Source: Hordeum vulgare subsp. vulgare (Eukaryota; Streptophyta; Magnoliopsida; Poales; Poaceae). Taken from it: DNA of 64,000 nt. Position numbers and translations under genes: made by a program. The notes under the pieces are model-generated. The model was given only the letters and a program-made list of their open reading frames with translations, had not been told where the DNA came from and ran no database searches. The stretch is from the NCBI RefSeq assembly GCF_904849725.1, contig NC_058522.1, forward strand, positions 234,397,084-234,461,083, given 5' to 3'. Shown here one piece after another: positions 35,873 through 47,912 of the stretch; within the stretch, counting starts at the first letter, position 1; each line of letters opens with the position of its first letter.

Positions 35873-36086
35873 ACGACTTCTGTTGACATAGAAATCATAT
35901 GGGTTCTAGCTCATACTTGTTTGCAAGTGGTCTTAATCAGAATTTTCGTCGACAGTCACTTTGAGGAAGAATTCTTACTATTTTGTTCGAGTGCAATTGC
36001 TATATTCCTGTTCAGATATTCTTGCCATTTTGATTCAGCTATACCGTCAATTTATTCTGTGGGCTAATGTGTTGTCCGTCTTCAGG
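35873..36086 (+). other. Junction between Athila-type leader and the element D leader
   Basis: No LTR of D's type and no tRNA-Met primer site are found here, although gag of D begins at 36087. A TTCAG just before the ATG resembles a splice acceptor. The precise joint cannot be placed by reading. Confidence 0.5.
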
Positions 36087-39000
36087 ATGGCTCCACCAAC
36101 TCATCAGAATCCAGGTCGTGAGGATGTGCCGCCACCACCTCCTCCTCCGGAGAATCCTCCTCCGCCGCCGCCTCCTCCTGCAGAGGCTTGGCAAGCGGTG
36201 ATGGCTGCTAGAAATGCAAACACTCAGATGCTGATACAGTTTTTCAAAGAGAGGACTAATCAACAACAAGGCAATTTCCAGCATGGTGGCAATCAGTTTG
36301 CTAATCTGAATCAGTTCTTGTCAAATCAGTCGAAGACTTTCACTTCCTGTGACCAGCCGTTTGATGCTGAGGATTGGATCCGCGACATGAACAAGCACTT
36401 TGAATGCAACAATGTTCGTCCTCAGGATTTTGTCAAGTTTGCAACATTCCAGCTGAAGGGGCAAGCATCTATCTGGTGGCAACAGTTGAAGGATTCCACG
36501 GGTGCTAGAGTGATCACTTGGGATGAGTTCCATCGTGACCTCAGATCCCACTACATTCCGTCGAGCTTCGTGGAGGAAATGCGTGAGAAGTTCGGGCGCT
36601 TGAAGCAAGGTAGTAACTCCGTGTACAAGTACAACGTCGAGTTCCACGAGCTAGCCCGATACGCCTTGCGGGATATCCCTGATCAGAAGAGCAAGATTTA
36701 TTAGTTCAGAGGTGGCTTGCAAGAAGATTTGCAGCTAGCTCTCGCTTTGCACGATCTTGAGGAGTTCGATAAGTTCTACAACTTAGCTCTCAGGGCTGAG
36801 GCAGCTTTGCTCAGGGTGGAGAATTCTAAGAAGCACTTGAGAGATTCCAGCTCGTCTTCTACTCAGGTGGTTCAGAAGCAACAGAAGTTTTGGGTGTCTC
36901 CTCCTCCTCATCGGCACACGCAGCAGTTTAAGCATTCTGGTGGCCGTGGTTCTTCCCACCCACCCAATCCAGCTTTCGAGCAGAGATTCCAGCAGCACAA
37001 GCAAGGGCCTCCTCAGACACAGTACCGTCAGCCAGCAGATGTTACTTGTCACAAGTGTGGGCAGAAGGGTCACTATGCCAACAAGTGCACTTCTCAGCTC
37101 CGTCTTCCGCCTCCTCCTCCAGGCAAACCTCCAAGCAATGCACTCGTGAAGTTCAACCCCAGGTCTGCTCGAGTCAGCATGGTGAATGCGGCTGAGGCAG
37201 AAAACTCGTCAGATGTGATCATGGGTAACCTCCTCGTTAATGATATTCCTGCTAAAGTGTTGTTTGATTCTGGTGCATCGCATTCGTTTATCTCAAGGCC
37301 ATTCTCATTTAAGCATGGGTTCTCAACTCGTGATTTGCCTAAGCATCTATCAATTGTGTCTCCTGGCAAGATCATGAATTCCCACATGGTGGTTCCGAAT
37401 GTTTCTGTCAAGATGGGTAGTTATTATTTTCTAGCATCTCCTATTGTCTTGGGCAATTCCGACATTGATTTGATCCTTGGTATGGACTGGTTGGCCATGA
37501 ACAAGGCATCGATTGATTGTGAAGCTAAAGAAGTGAAGCTTACTCACTCTTCGGAGGGCGTGATTATATTCGCGGCGCGCGATGACACAGTCCGTCTGTT
37601 CTCGTTGAATGAAAAGGGTGAGATTAATCCTATTTCGCAAGTCCGAGTGGTCTGCGAATATGAAGATGTGTTTCCAGAAGAGCTGCCAGGAATGCCTCCG
37701 CACCGAGAAGTTGAATTTGTCGTTGATCTTGAACCAGGTACTGAACCTGTGTGCAAACGACCGTACAAATTGGTTCCAGAAGAGTTGAAGGAACTTAAGA
37801 GGCAACTCGATGAGCAGGAGTGTTTGGGTTTGATCAAACCGAGCTCGTCTCTGTGGGGCTGTGGAGTTCTGTTCGTCAAGAAGAAGGATGGCATGGACCG
37901 GTTGTGTGTCGATTACCGTCCATTGAACCAGAAGACAATCAGGAACAAGTATCCACTTCCGAACATAAATGAGTTGTTCGAACAGTTGAAAGGGGCTAAG
38001 ATCTTCTCCAAGCTCGATCTCAGAATGGGCTATCATCAAATTCGCATTCGCAAAGAGGATATTCCGAAGGCTGCTTTCAGGACTAGTTTTGGCTCGTATG
38101 AGTATACGGTCATGTCTTTTGGTCTGGCAAATGCTCCTCCGACATTTTGTCGAGTGATGAACTACATATTCTCTCTGTTCAAGAATGAGTTCGTCTTGCT
38201 GTATCTCGACGATATTCTGGTCTTTTCACAGATAGAGGAAGAACATGAAGAACATCTCAGATTGGTGCTTGATAAGCTGAGGGAGTACAAATTATATGCC
38301 AAGTTTTCCAAGTGTGAGTTTTGGTTGAAAGAAGTCGTCTATCTTGGGCACATCATCTCTGCCGAGGGCATCAAAGTTGATCCGTCGAAGGTGCATGCCA
38401 TTGTTGAATGGGAGCCTCCGCAGAATGTGAAGCAGCTTTGAAGCTTTCTCAGGCTTGCAAGCTATTGTAGAAGGTTCATTGAGAACTTATCCAAGATTGC
38501 TAAGCCGCTCTCTAATCTTCTTCAGAAAGGTGTGAAGTATGCTTGGTCTCCAGAGTGTCAGTTGGCCTTCGACACACTCAAAGAGAAGCTCACCTCTACT
38601 CCAGTCTTGGTTCCTCCGGATGATTCCAAACCTTACCAAGTGTTCTGCAACACCTCTCTTCAAGGTCTTGGTGCAGTTCTGATGCAAGAGAAGAAAGTGG
38701 TTGCTTATACCTCCAGGCAGTTGAAGCCAGCGGAGAAGAATTATCCTGTGCATGATCTTGAGCTAGCAGCTGTGGTACATGCTCTGATGACTTGGAGACA
38801 CCTCTTGTTGGAACGTAAAGTTGAAGTGTTCACCGATCACAAGAGTCTCAAGTACATCTTCACCCAGCCTAACCTGAATCTCCGGCAAACTCGTTGGGTG
38901 GAAATGCTCCAAGATTTTAATCCGAGTGTTGAGTACACGCCAGGCAAAGCTAATGTCGTGGCAGATGCTTTGAGCAGGAAGGCTTACTGCAACAGTCTCA

Positions 39001-40535
39001 TTCTGAAGCCTGTCCAGCCTGACCTTTGTGAATCTTTCAGAAAGCTCAACCTTCAGTTAGTACCTCAGGGATTTCTTGCAAATCTTCAGATCTCTCCTAC
39101 CTTGGAATATCAGGTCCGAGCAGCACACCTTCTTGATGCAATGGTGAAGAAAGTCAAGATTGGCGTGGCAAAGAGTCTTCCCAAATATAAGTGCTTCAGT
39201 GTTGATGCCAGAGACACGTTGTTCTTTGAGGATTGTCTTGTCGTTCCGAAAGGTGATCTCAGAAAGGTAATCATGGAAGAAGCTCATAACTCTCTGCTCT
39301 CTATACATCCTGGAAGCTCCAAGATGTATCAGGACTTGAAACAGACCTTGTGGTGGACTCGCATGAAGCGTGAGATTGCTCAGTTCGTAAATGAATGTGA
39401 TGTATGTCGAAGGGTGAAAGCAGAGCATCAACGTCCAGCAGGTCTTTTGCATCCATTGCCCATTCCCGAGTGGAAGTTCGACCATATTGAGATGGATTTC
39501 GTCACCGGCTTTCCAAAGTCCAAGAAGGGTAATGATGTCATCTTCGTCGGCATCGACAAGTTGAGTAAAGTGGCTCATTTTCTTCCAGTCAAGGAATCCA
39601 TTTTGGCAGCTCAGCTTGCAGAGTTGTACACTTCTAGGATAGTGTCTTTGCACGGCGTGCCTATGATGATCTCTTCGGATCGCGGAAGTATCTTCACTTC
39701 CAAGTTATGGGATTCTTTTCAATCTGCGATGGGCACGAAGATAGGCTTCAGCACAGCTTTTCATCCTCAGACTAGTGGTCAAGTGGAACGAGTCAATCAG
39801 GTTCTTGAGGATATGCTGAGAGCCTGTGTTATCTCTTTTGGCATGAAGTGGGAAGACTGCCTGCCTTTTGCTGAGTTCTCGTATAACAACAGTTATCAAG
39901 CTAGTTCAGGCAAAGCTCCATTTGAGATTCTCTATGGCTGGAAGTGTCGTACCCCGCTCAAATGGTCCGAGACTGGCGAGCGTCAGATTCTTGGGAATGA
40001 CTTGATAGAAGAAGCTGAAGAGATGTGTCGGGTCATTCGGGATAATCTTAGAGCAGCTCGGTCCCATCAGAAGAGCTATTATGATAGCAAGCATCGTGAC
40101 ATGTCTTATGAGCTTGATGACTTCGTCTATCTCAAGGTGTCCCCTATGAAGGGTACACAATGCTTTGGCATCAAAGACAGGCTTGCGCCTCGTTTCGTTG
40201 GTCCTTTCAGAGTTGTTGGCAAGAGAGGCGACCTTGCGTACCAGCTCGAGCTCCCGTCAAACTTTGCAAATGTGCATGACGTGTTCCATGTCTCTCAGCT
40301 CCGAAGATGCTTCAAGACTCCCGAGTGCACTGTTCATCTTCAAGACATCGACCTTCAACCCAACCTATCCTATCGTGAGCATCCAGTTGCGATTCTCGAG
40401 GCGACTGAGCGCAAGACCCGCAACAAGACTGTCAAATTTCTCAAAGTGCAGTGGTCACACCATTCTGATAAATAGGCTACTTGGGAACACGAGGATCACC
40501 TCCGTTCTTAATTTTCGGAGTTCTTTCAGTCTTAG
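36087..40535 (+). pseudogene. Gag-pol polyprotein of element D, one frame with four nonsense codons
   Basis: One unbroken frame of about 1482 codons from ATG 36087 to a TAG at 40533-40535. Proline-rich N terminus; capsid (residues about 85-240, with FDAEDWIRDMNKHF and ASIWWQQLKD); zinc knuckle [14 protein letters not shown] at 321-334; protease [12 protein letters not shown] with Asp 394; RT with YLDD at 706-709; RNase H with FTDHKSLKY (Asp 917); integrase with HHCC zinc finger, Asp in MDFVTG, Asp in SSDRGSIF and Glu in GQVERVNQ; a chromodomain-like end. Stops at 36702-36704, 38439-38441, 40473-40475 and 40509-40511; no frameshift seen. Recently silenced and not functional as it stands. Confidence 0.93.
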
Positions 40536-40572
40536 ATCTCGGGGCGAGATCTTTTTGTAGTGTGGGAGAGTT
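40534..40572 (+). other. Pre-PPT hairpin and polypurine tract of element D
   Basis: AGATCTCGGGGCGAGATCT (40534-40552), a perfect 8-bp stem with GGG loop that begins at the ancestral pol stop codon, then 20 nt with GTAGTGTGGGAGAG to the LTR. Confidence 0.88.
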
Positions 40573-42111
40573 TGTAATGCCCCAAGAGTGTATCTTGCCA
40601 TATTTGGAACCTTCTCTATGTGGGACCATCTTGTCATTGATATGAGAGCTCAATGCATGTGTTATTTCATGTGTCACCTTGTCATGTTTCCTTTTGCATG
40701 CATGCATCTATTTCATTCCATGCCTATTGTGTTTGTTGTCTTGTGATCTTATGTGATGGTGTGATTACATGTGGTGTGATGTGTTGATGATATGTAATGA
40801 AGTGGGTGTTTCTTGTAGTAGGAAGTTTCTAAGTTGGTTTGCACTAGGGTTTCCAAAAATCTTCTTCCTCTCATTTGTCTCAAGCCCAATATTCACTTGC
40901 TCCTTCCCTGTTTTGAAAATGCCTATGATTTAGTATGTTTTGTGGTGGATGTGGAGTTATGTAGTTGCTGATTTGAAACATTGTTTGTGAGGTGCAAATA
41001 TTCACAAAACAGAGGATCAAATTTTGTTTTGCAAATATTTAGTTGCTCCAAAAATCCCTTTTCAATTTTATTCAAATAGGTCATAATTCCTTATGACCAG
41101 GGGTATGTTTGCTTTATTTTTAGCATCATCACATTTGCCTAGGTTTTTATTTTCCTTTCTCTGTTTGTTTTAAAATAAGAAACCCCAGTGGGTTTCTTTT
41201 CCTTTACCTATCGCCAACATGGGATTGCTTCTCCCTCCCGAGGCCCATCTCCTCTCTCTGTTCCCAGCGAGAGCCCATTTAGCGCATTCGTCCCCTTCCT
41301 CCTGACGCTGTCGCCTTGTGTGTGCTTTCCGTCTGAGCTTCAAAGAGAGACCGAGAGGTTTGACGACGATGTCCCATCCGCGGCCCCCTTATAGCCTCGG
41401 TGTGCGTGCCCTCCTTGTCCTAGGGTTCCGCGTCCCCCTCTTTGCGCCGCCACCTTTCCCCTCCATCTCTCTCTTCCTCCTCCAGGTAAGCTCTGTAGAT
41501 CCGGTAGCCAAGAGAGAGCAGTAGCATGCCGTCGTCGATCCCGTGCGTCCCTCGTCTCCGGCGCCGGCCACCATGTCCGGGGGCTCGGGGAAGGCGCCCG
41601 CGCTCCATTCCCTTCCTCGGTGAGGCCGGGGAGTGACCACACCGACGGGCAGCTCCACGTCTTCGGCGTGTTCCTGGCGAACTCCCTCCCTGCTTCGGTT
41701 CTCCACAGCGCGACTTCATCTTCTTTAGATCGTATTCGTTCATCTTCAGGCTGCCTCCTCCGATCGTCCCTCTCCCTCCTTCCCCTAGGTGAGCCTAGAT
41801 CCTTCCTCCCTTCTCCCTCGTTAGGTGCATGGGTAGGAAATCATGGTCGAGCCCCTCTATTCGGAGATGAGCACGGTCGTGCATGTGTGTTAGTTATGTG
41901 TAGTGCTCGGCTAGTTGTTCCTCAGGGTCAGGGCGTCCCATGCAGTGCAGTAGAGGTAGCCGTAGGTGATCCCCCTCATGCGGCAGTAGGAGTAGCAGGC
42001 ATGCTCCGGCGATCGTCTCTGTCGTCGTCTCTCTATGCATAGCAAAGCAGGGCGACCATGTTGTCTTGGTAGTTTACCTAGTAGGGTTCCTCCTCTCTGT
42101 CAAGTCCCGAA

Positions 42112-42177
42112 GCGCGGTGTAGTGGTAGGATGTGTGTGAGTTGATCAGGTGGTCATGGGATCGAGTCCTCGTGGCGC
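42112..42177 (+). other. tRNA-like module 1 in the LTR of element D
   Basis: 66 nt beginning GCGCGGTGTAGTGGTAGG and ending GTGGCGC, followed by CA. A D-arm-like GTAGTGGTAG, a B-box-like GGATCGAGTCC at 42158-42168 and partly pairing ends (GCGC/GCGC) are visible. The T stem pairs poorly, so not a working tRNA gene. Confidence 0.4.
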
Positions 42178-42280
42178 CACCCCCCTTTTGTGTGGTATTT
42201 TTCGGCACAGAAGCAAGCAGTGGCTTTAGTAGTAGCTTACCTTGCAAGCATCCCTTGTTCTGTCGAGCAAGTGCCTAGTA

Positions 42281-42355
42281 GCAGAGTGGTGTGGTTCTGT
42301 GTTGGTGACCAGGGGGTCCAGGGTTCGATCCCTCCCCTGTCCTTTTATTTTTGTT
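42281..42355 (+). other. tRNA-like module 2 in the LTR of element D
   Basis: Perfect pol III B-box GGTTCGATCCC at 42322-42332 with an upstream GTAGCAGAGTGG resembling an A-box/D-arm (42277-42288), then TGTCC and TTTT. There is no matching 5' acceptor strand. Relic or promoter-like module. Confidence 0.35.
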
Positions 42356-42599
42356 GCATTTCTTCTCTGTTTTGCTATGTTTTCTTGTGAAGTGTTGCAG
42401 TATGCTAGATCCACTCATGTGGGGTATTTTTATTTCTCCTCACGGCAGCTTGTTGTTCCTAGTATTTGTTGCTAGCAGAATAGGAGTGCATGTGTAGGCT
42501 TGTGTGCTAGTGTAGGTGGAGCTATATGGTGTATGATGTGTGTGTATAGCATGTGGTTTTGCACTAGGCTAGAATGATGATGGTGTGGTTACTCATGTG

Positions 42600-42960
42600 C
42601 TTGGTGTTGATCTTATGCACTATGATGTGCAAGTGTGAGTGTGTGTGTGGGGGGGGGGGTCCCCCACATACCTTGTGTGTGTATATAGTTTATCATGTGA
42701 TGTTGTGTGCGCATGAGTGTGTGTGTATGTGTGTGTGAACCACACATGCCAAGGAATTATGTGCCTTCATGAGCTCATGAGCAAGTTAGTGTGTGTAGGT
42801 GTAGAGATGCTTATGTGAGTGTAAGCTAGTGTGTGTGTGATATTAGCATGTGTAGGTGCTTGGTTATGTTTGTGCTTGATGTAAGTGTGTGAGTGGTGGT
42901 GTGCTAAGGCACATGAACATGAGGTCTACCCCTCATGTGCACCATTGAGCTTGTGAGAGT
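42600..42960 (+). repeat. GT-rich low-complexity region in the LTR of element D
   Basis: Many TGTGTG runs, a run of about 11 G ending at 42659 and a neighbouring CCCCC that can pair with it. Confidence 0.75.
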
Positions 42961-44649
42961 GTGCATATGCATGTGTAGGTATGAGCTAGTGGAAGCACAT
43001 GTGATGATGCACTATTCATCTCTATGTGATTCCATGTAAATCTTCTTCTTAGCTTTGTGCCCAATTATTCTATGAAAGTGCCTATGTATTATATATGTTT
43101 TTGGGGTAGAATCATCCCAGGAATCCAATGGTGGGTTCAGATTCCACTTTGGAACACTTTCTGGGAATGTCATATTTCTGTTTTGTTCAATGTCTGGAGC
43201 TTGGTTCCATGAGATGTGGTGAGCCCAAGAGGTTGATTCCTTGGTGTGGCATTAGAGGATGACCCCCTATATAGCATGTTGGTTTTGTTTCATGCTTAGG
43301 AGTTCATATGTGCAAGTTGTGCCTAGTCAAAGTAGGCATGTGGATGGAATTTCAGTTTAGTGAAAATCTGTGATTTTCACTAAGTCTGAGAATCTGCTTA
43401 TATTTTCTTCTCCTGTTGTTGTGCTTGTAGAAGTCCATGTGTTGGGAATCAGCCCTTGCTATCAACTGGAAAGTTGTAGCTTTTGTATTTGTCTAGTTGT
43501 CTGTCAATTTTCATTCCATTTGGATTCCTGTAGATATTGTTTTGGGTGCTGTCAAAATGCTTCACGGCATAAACAGCTAGTGAGAATCTGGAATTTTCAC
43601 TAAGTCCGTGAAAACTCATATTTTTGTCCAAGTTAGCAGCTGTAGAACTTTATGTGTGTAACTCATTTGTGTCATCTTTTTGCTCATGCTTGTAGAGATT
43701 TTCGATAGCTTCTGCCACATATCCTATTTGGCACATTTGGGTGGTTGTAGGTGCTTTGCATGTAGCCCTCAAACTACTATGATGTTTTTTATGGCAGATT
43801 GTATAGTTTTGATGTTTTGATGCTTGTGAGTGCATAGTTGATGGTGTGGTGATATTCCTTGCACCACCCCATACCTACTTGTTTGTTTTGTGATTTGGCA
43901 ACCTGGGAATACCAGAAGTATGCCATTGGAGTGTGTTGTGATGGATTTGACACGTAGGACTCTATTTCTTGTTTCGTTGTTTCCGGTTGATCAGTAGCTC
44001 CGTTCGTAACGTTCTTTATATGTTTTCGCATCGTTTTCGCGTGACGCATCTGTTCATGTCATCCTCATGCATGTCAAGATAGCTTAGAGTGCAGTTCTGT
44101 CCAGGAACTTGTATTCTCTTCTCATGCTAGTGCTAGTAGCTAGGATAAAGATGCATGTTCATTTTCATCTCATGCATCATGTGCTTGTTGCATCTTGAGG
44201 TGTTGTTGTTCATTGCATGCTATTTTCATGTTGGGTAGCACCGGGATCGGAGAACGAGTACGTGGATCCGGGAGAATACGTGCAGGGCGAACAAGAGCAG
44301 TTCCAAGCTGAGGACATCACACGCAAGATGATATGACCTTGATTCCATCTCTAGACTTGTTATGCTAGATACACGTTTCCTTCGTCATATGATCGCTGCC
44401 TACCACTGAAATAATTGCCTCCTGATATTGCCATGAAACCCAAACACTTATCCCTTCCTAGCAAATATTGAATGGCTAAGTAGGCTTTGCTCGGCTCCTA
44501 ATGTTAGCGTTGCTAGTTGCAGGTGAATTTGTCTCATGTGATAACATGAGCATGATATAATTATGTTAAATCTGTTATTTAATTAATGCACCTATATACT
44601 TGGTAAATAACGGAAGGCCTAGCCTTTTGTCGGGTGTTTTGTTCCGTTA

Positions 44650-45420
44650 TTGCCGCCATAGTTTCCGGCTACCGGTGTTTGATTCCATAACTGATCGCTC
44701 CTAACACGTTCGGGGTTGTTATGGGGACCCCCTTGATAAATCGTGTAGTGTTAAGACTTGTCCGGCAGGACCCAACATTGGTTTTTAATTTGCTAATCAC
44801 TTAATAATAATCCGCATGGGGAATAGCTACCCCGAGGAATTAATCAACAACCTGGGCCAGTGCTCCTCATGAGTGTTGGTCCACCCACCTAGCAGTCGGC
44901 AATACCACCTTGGGGATACTTGAGGCATTGGTCATTGTCCACTATGCATAGACGGTGTTGTCCTGAGACTGAGATACGCGGCTCTTATCAGGGTCGTCGA
45001 CACACTGGGAGGTCTTGCTAGTCTTGTCTTACCTTAGCGATATATCTTGCGTATAGGAATCCCGATGAAGCTTTGGTTCTCCCCAGAGTTGAGGTTTTCC
45101 TCTAAGGAATCCGACGAGATCACGAGATTCGTGATAGAGGATTACTTTGCGGCCCATGACCATTTGTGATGGACAAGTTGGAGCACCCCTGCAGGGTTTA
45201 ATCTTTCGGAAATTCGTGCCCGCAGTTATGTGTCAACTTGGAATATTTGTTAGCATCCGGTTATAGATAACGTAAACCTAATCTAATAAAATTGCCAACT
45301 GTGTGCGTAACCGTGACTATCCCCTTCGAAGACCTCTCTTCGATCGGGAACACGGTGGGGTTATGATTGACGTAAGTAGGTGTTCAGGATCACTTATTCA
45401 TCAGCTAGTCACCGATCGCT
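44650..45420 (+). repeat. LTR core shared by element D and the LARD-like element E
   Basis: Matches in reverse complement 50,600-51,370 and 60,240-60,970, e.g. GGGGTTGTTATGGGGACCCC, CAGTGCTCCTCATGAGTGTT and GGAGCACCCCTGCAGGGTT. Diverged but clearly collinear over about 700 bp. Confidence 0.75.
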
Positions 45421-45950
45421 AGTATAGACCACCCTCAATACTTGTTCTATGTAAGTTAGCCACCATAAATGCTTAGGATGCTGCAACCTAAACACTGAAC
45501 CTTCCTTACCTAATAACTTGACTAGTTCTAGCACCGAGGTCATAGATTGTTGAGTCCCCGTGGCTCACAGATTACTTCAACACACCAACAGGTACAAGTA
45601 CGCCCGACACAGGTGATCCCGACGACACGCAGCTGGCGTGGCAGTACGATGAGGAGACCGACCGCTTGTACGTGAACTATCCAGAAGACTGAGGCGTGGT
45701 CGTGATCGTGGGCAAGCATGCAAGGTGGCATAGCCATTTCTCATGTTTTGTAGTCCGTAGCGGAACTACCTTGTTTGAATGCGTGATGCAAACTCTGATA
45801 TTATGTATGAGATGGCAGTTGAATCCCTAATTGTCAATCTATTATTATGTATGTGCTATGTTATCGTGCTTGCGAAACGCTTAGATGCGCTTCTTTCCAA
45901 TTTGGGGCCTCGTTCCCTAAATCGGAAAGGACCACATCTTAGTCGTTACA

Positions 45951-46757
45951 CATACCCATCTCCATCGATGCACTATCTATCACAACACGTGATAGCCCTT
46001 TAGTAAAGGGATCTGCCAGATTCTTAGCCGTTTGGATGTAATCCAACGCTATCACTCCAGAGTTTCTTAAACGTCTGACAGACTTCAATCTCATTCTTAT
46101 ATGTTTGTTGGACTTCATGTTGTCCTTTGAACTCTTCACTTTGACAATAATTGTCTGATTATCGCAGTTCATAAGGATAGCCGCAACCGGCTTCTCAACC
46201 ACAGGCAAGTCCATCAAAAGATCTCGAAGAAATTCTGCTTCGACACCAGATGTGTCTAATGCTGTTAATTCTGCTTCCATTGTCGATCTCATTAAGATTG
46301 TTTGCTTGCAAGACTTCCAGGAAACAGCACCACCTCCAAGAGTAAACATATACCTAGTAGTGGCCTTCATCTCATTAGCATCAGAGATCCAATTCGCATC
46401 ACTATACCCTTCAAGTACCGATGGGTATCCCGTATAGTGAAGTCTGTGGTTGATAGTACCTTTCAGATAGCGCATAATTCTTTCAACAGCACGCCAATGA
46501 ACATCACCCAGATTGGAAACAAACCAGCTCAGTTTGCTCACAGCAAACGCGATGTCAGGCCTCGTTGCGCTAGCTAGATACATAAGTGAACCAATAATTT
46601 GAGAGAATCTCAATTGATCTATAGTTGTGCCGTTGAAATTTCGAATCAGCACACTAGGATCATATGGTGTTTGAGAAATTTTGCGGTTTGAATATCCAAA
46701 TCGACTCAAGATCTTCTCAACATTGTGGGATTGCAGAAGTGTACCCACCCTCATCAT
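45951..46757 (-). pseudogene. Copia RNase H and C terminus
   Basis: SLMYLASATRPDIAFAVSKL, the RNase H motifs YSDANWISD, TMEAELTALD and LMNCDNQTIIV, and the terminal ADPFTKGLSRVVIDSAS. The reading frame passes into element D's LTR at 45950, so the normal C terminus is lost. At least two frame changes separate it from the RT. Confidence 0.9.
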
Positions 46758-46847
46758 CTCTCAAGAGCTTGATGTTCAAGATAACATCAGCCACTCCAAG
46801 TTCCTTCATCTCAAAGTTCTGAGACAGAAAGGACTTAACCTCCTCAA

Positions 46848-47912
46848 TCACCTTGAGGTTGGTTCCAATATCAGTATGTCATCAACATACAAGCACAGTA
46901 TAACTCCTTCGCCCCCACCATGGCGATAGTATACACACTTGTCAGCTTCATTAACAACAAAGCCAACAGATGTCAGAGTTGTATTAAACTTATCATGCCA
47001 TTGCTTAGGTGCTTGCTTCAGGCCATATAAAGATTTCAGCAACTTACACACTTTTCCTTCCTGACCATCTATCACAAAGCCATCTGGCTGTTGCATATAG
47101 ATTTCCTCGTCTAGCTCTCCGTTCAGGAAAACCGTCTTAACGTCCATTTGATGAACAAGAAAACCATGCGAGTCTGCCAACAAGAGTAGTACTCGAATGG
47201 TGGTCAGTATAGCCACAGGCGAATAAGTGTCAAAGAAATCTTCTTCCTCTTTCTGGGCATAGCCCTTAGCCACAAGCCTGGCCTTGTACTTTTCGATCGT
47301 ACCATCGGGCCTAAGCTTCCTTTTGAACACCCACTTGCATCCGAGTGGTTTGCAACCATAGGGACGATCAGTAATTTCCCATGTCCCATTAGCCATGATG
47401 GAATTCATATCGCTACGGACCGCAGCTTTCCAGTAATCGGCATCTGGAGAAGCATACGCTTCTGAAATATAAGTGGGATTATCATCCACGAGGTATATGA
47501 GGAAATGATCACCAAAGGTCTTTGCAGTCCTTTATCTCTTGCCCCTACCAAGGGTTTCCTCGTCATCCTCCTCGGGATTTTCATCATGTGTTTGTTCATA
47601 ATATTCCATAGGAATGGAAGGCTCGGGAGTTTTCTCAGATTTCTGTCTAGAAGTGCTTTGCATATCTCTCATGCGAAAAATATCCTCAAAGAATGTAGCA
47701 TCCCTCGACTCCATTATTGTATCGACCTTCACGTTAGGTACCTCAGATTTCACTACTAGAAATCTATAGCCTACGCTATTCTTAGCGTATCCCAAATTAA
47801 CGCAGTCCACAGTCTTTGGTCCAAGCTTACGCTTCTTAGGGATCGACACATTGACTTTCACCAAGCATCCCAAGTACGTAAGTACGAGAGCGCCGTCCTT
47901 CTCTTTGACCAT
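46848..47912 (-). pseudogene. Copia integrase C terminus and reverse transcriptase
   Basis: KKRKLGPKTVDCVNLGYA and SRDATFFED (integrase C-terminal region), one TAA at 47532-47534, then the RT: CKWVFKRKLRPDG, KARLVAKGYAQKE, HQMDVKTVFLNGELDEEIY, LYGLKQAPKQWH and the catalytic YVDDILI. A frame change right after the active site ends the frame at 46848. Confidence 0.9.

Larger units (their letters stand above)
35873..45950 (+). mobile_element. Element D: 5'-truncated gag-pol Gypsy element (chromovirus type)
   Basis: Leader, gag, protease, RT, RNase H, integrase with chromodomain-like end, PPT and a 5.4 kb 3' LTR. The 5' LTR is missing. Its right end lies in Copia pol; 45951-45955 (CATAC) should be the TSD, whose partner is lost. 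Domain order and PPT type point to the Tekay/Del chromovirus group. Confidence 0.88.
40573..45950 (+). repeat. 3' LTR of element D
   Basis: TGTAATGCCCC to TCGTTACA, 5378 bp, with TGTAA/TTACA terminal inverted repeats. Its partner is missing, so borders rest on the PPT at the left, the inverted ends and the Copia sequence at the right. Segment 44,650-45,420 matches the LTRs of element E in reverse. Open frames inside it (41,188-42,475) are not convincing proteins. Confidence 0.8.

Noticed and set aside
35961..36086. Upstream in-frame start for the D gag at 35961
   Set aside because: The 42 residues before 36087 do not resemble gag, and the ATG at 36087 begins the typical Pro-rich gag N terminus.
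37431..38039. 202-codon minus-strand frame (and 39057-39653)
   Set aside because: Antisense shadows of the gag-pol of element D.
42112..42177. Functional tRNA gene
   Set aside because: T stem and acceptor stem pair incompletely and the length is short; kept only as a tRNA-like module.
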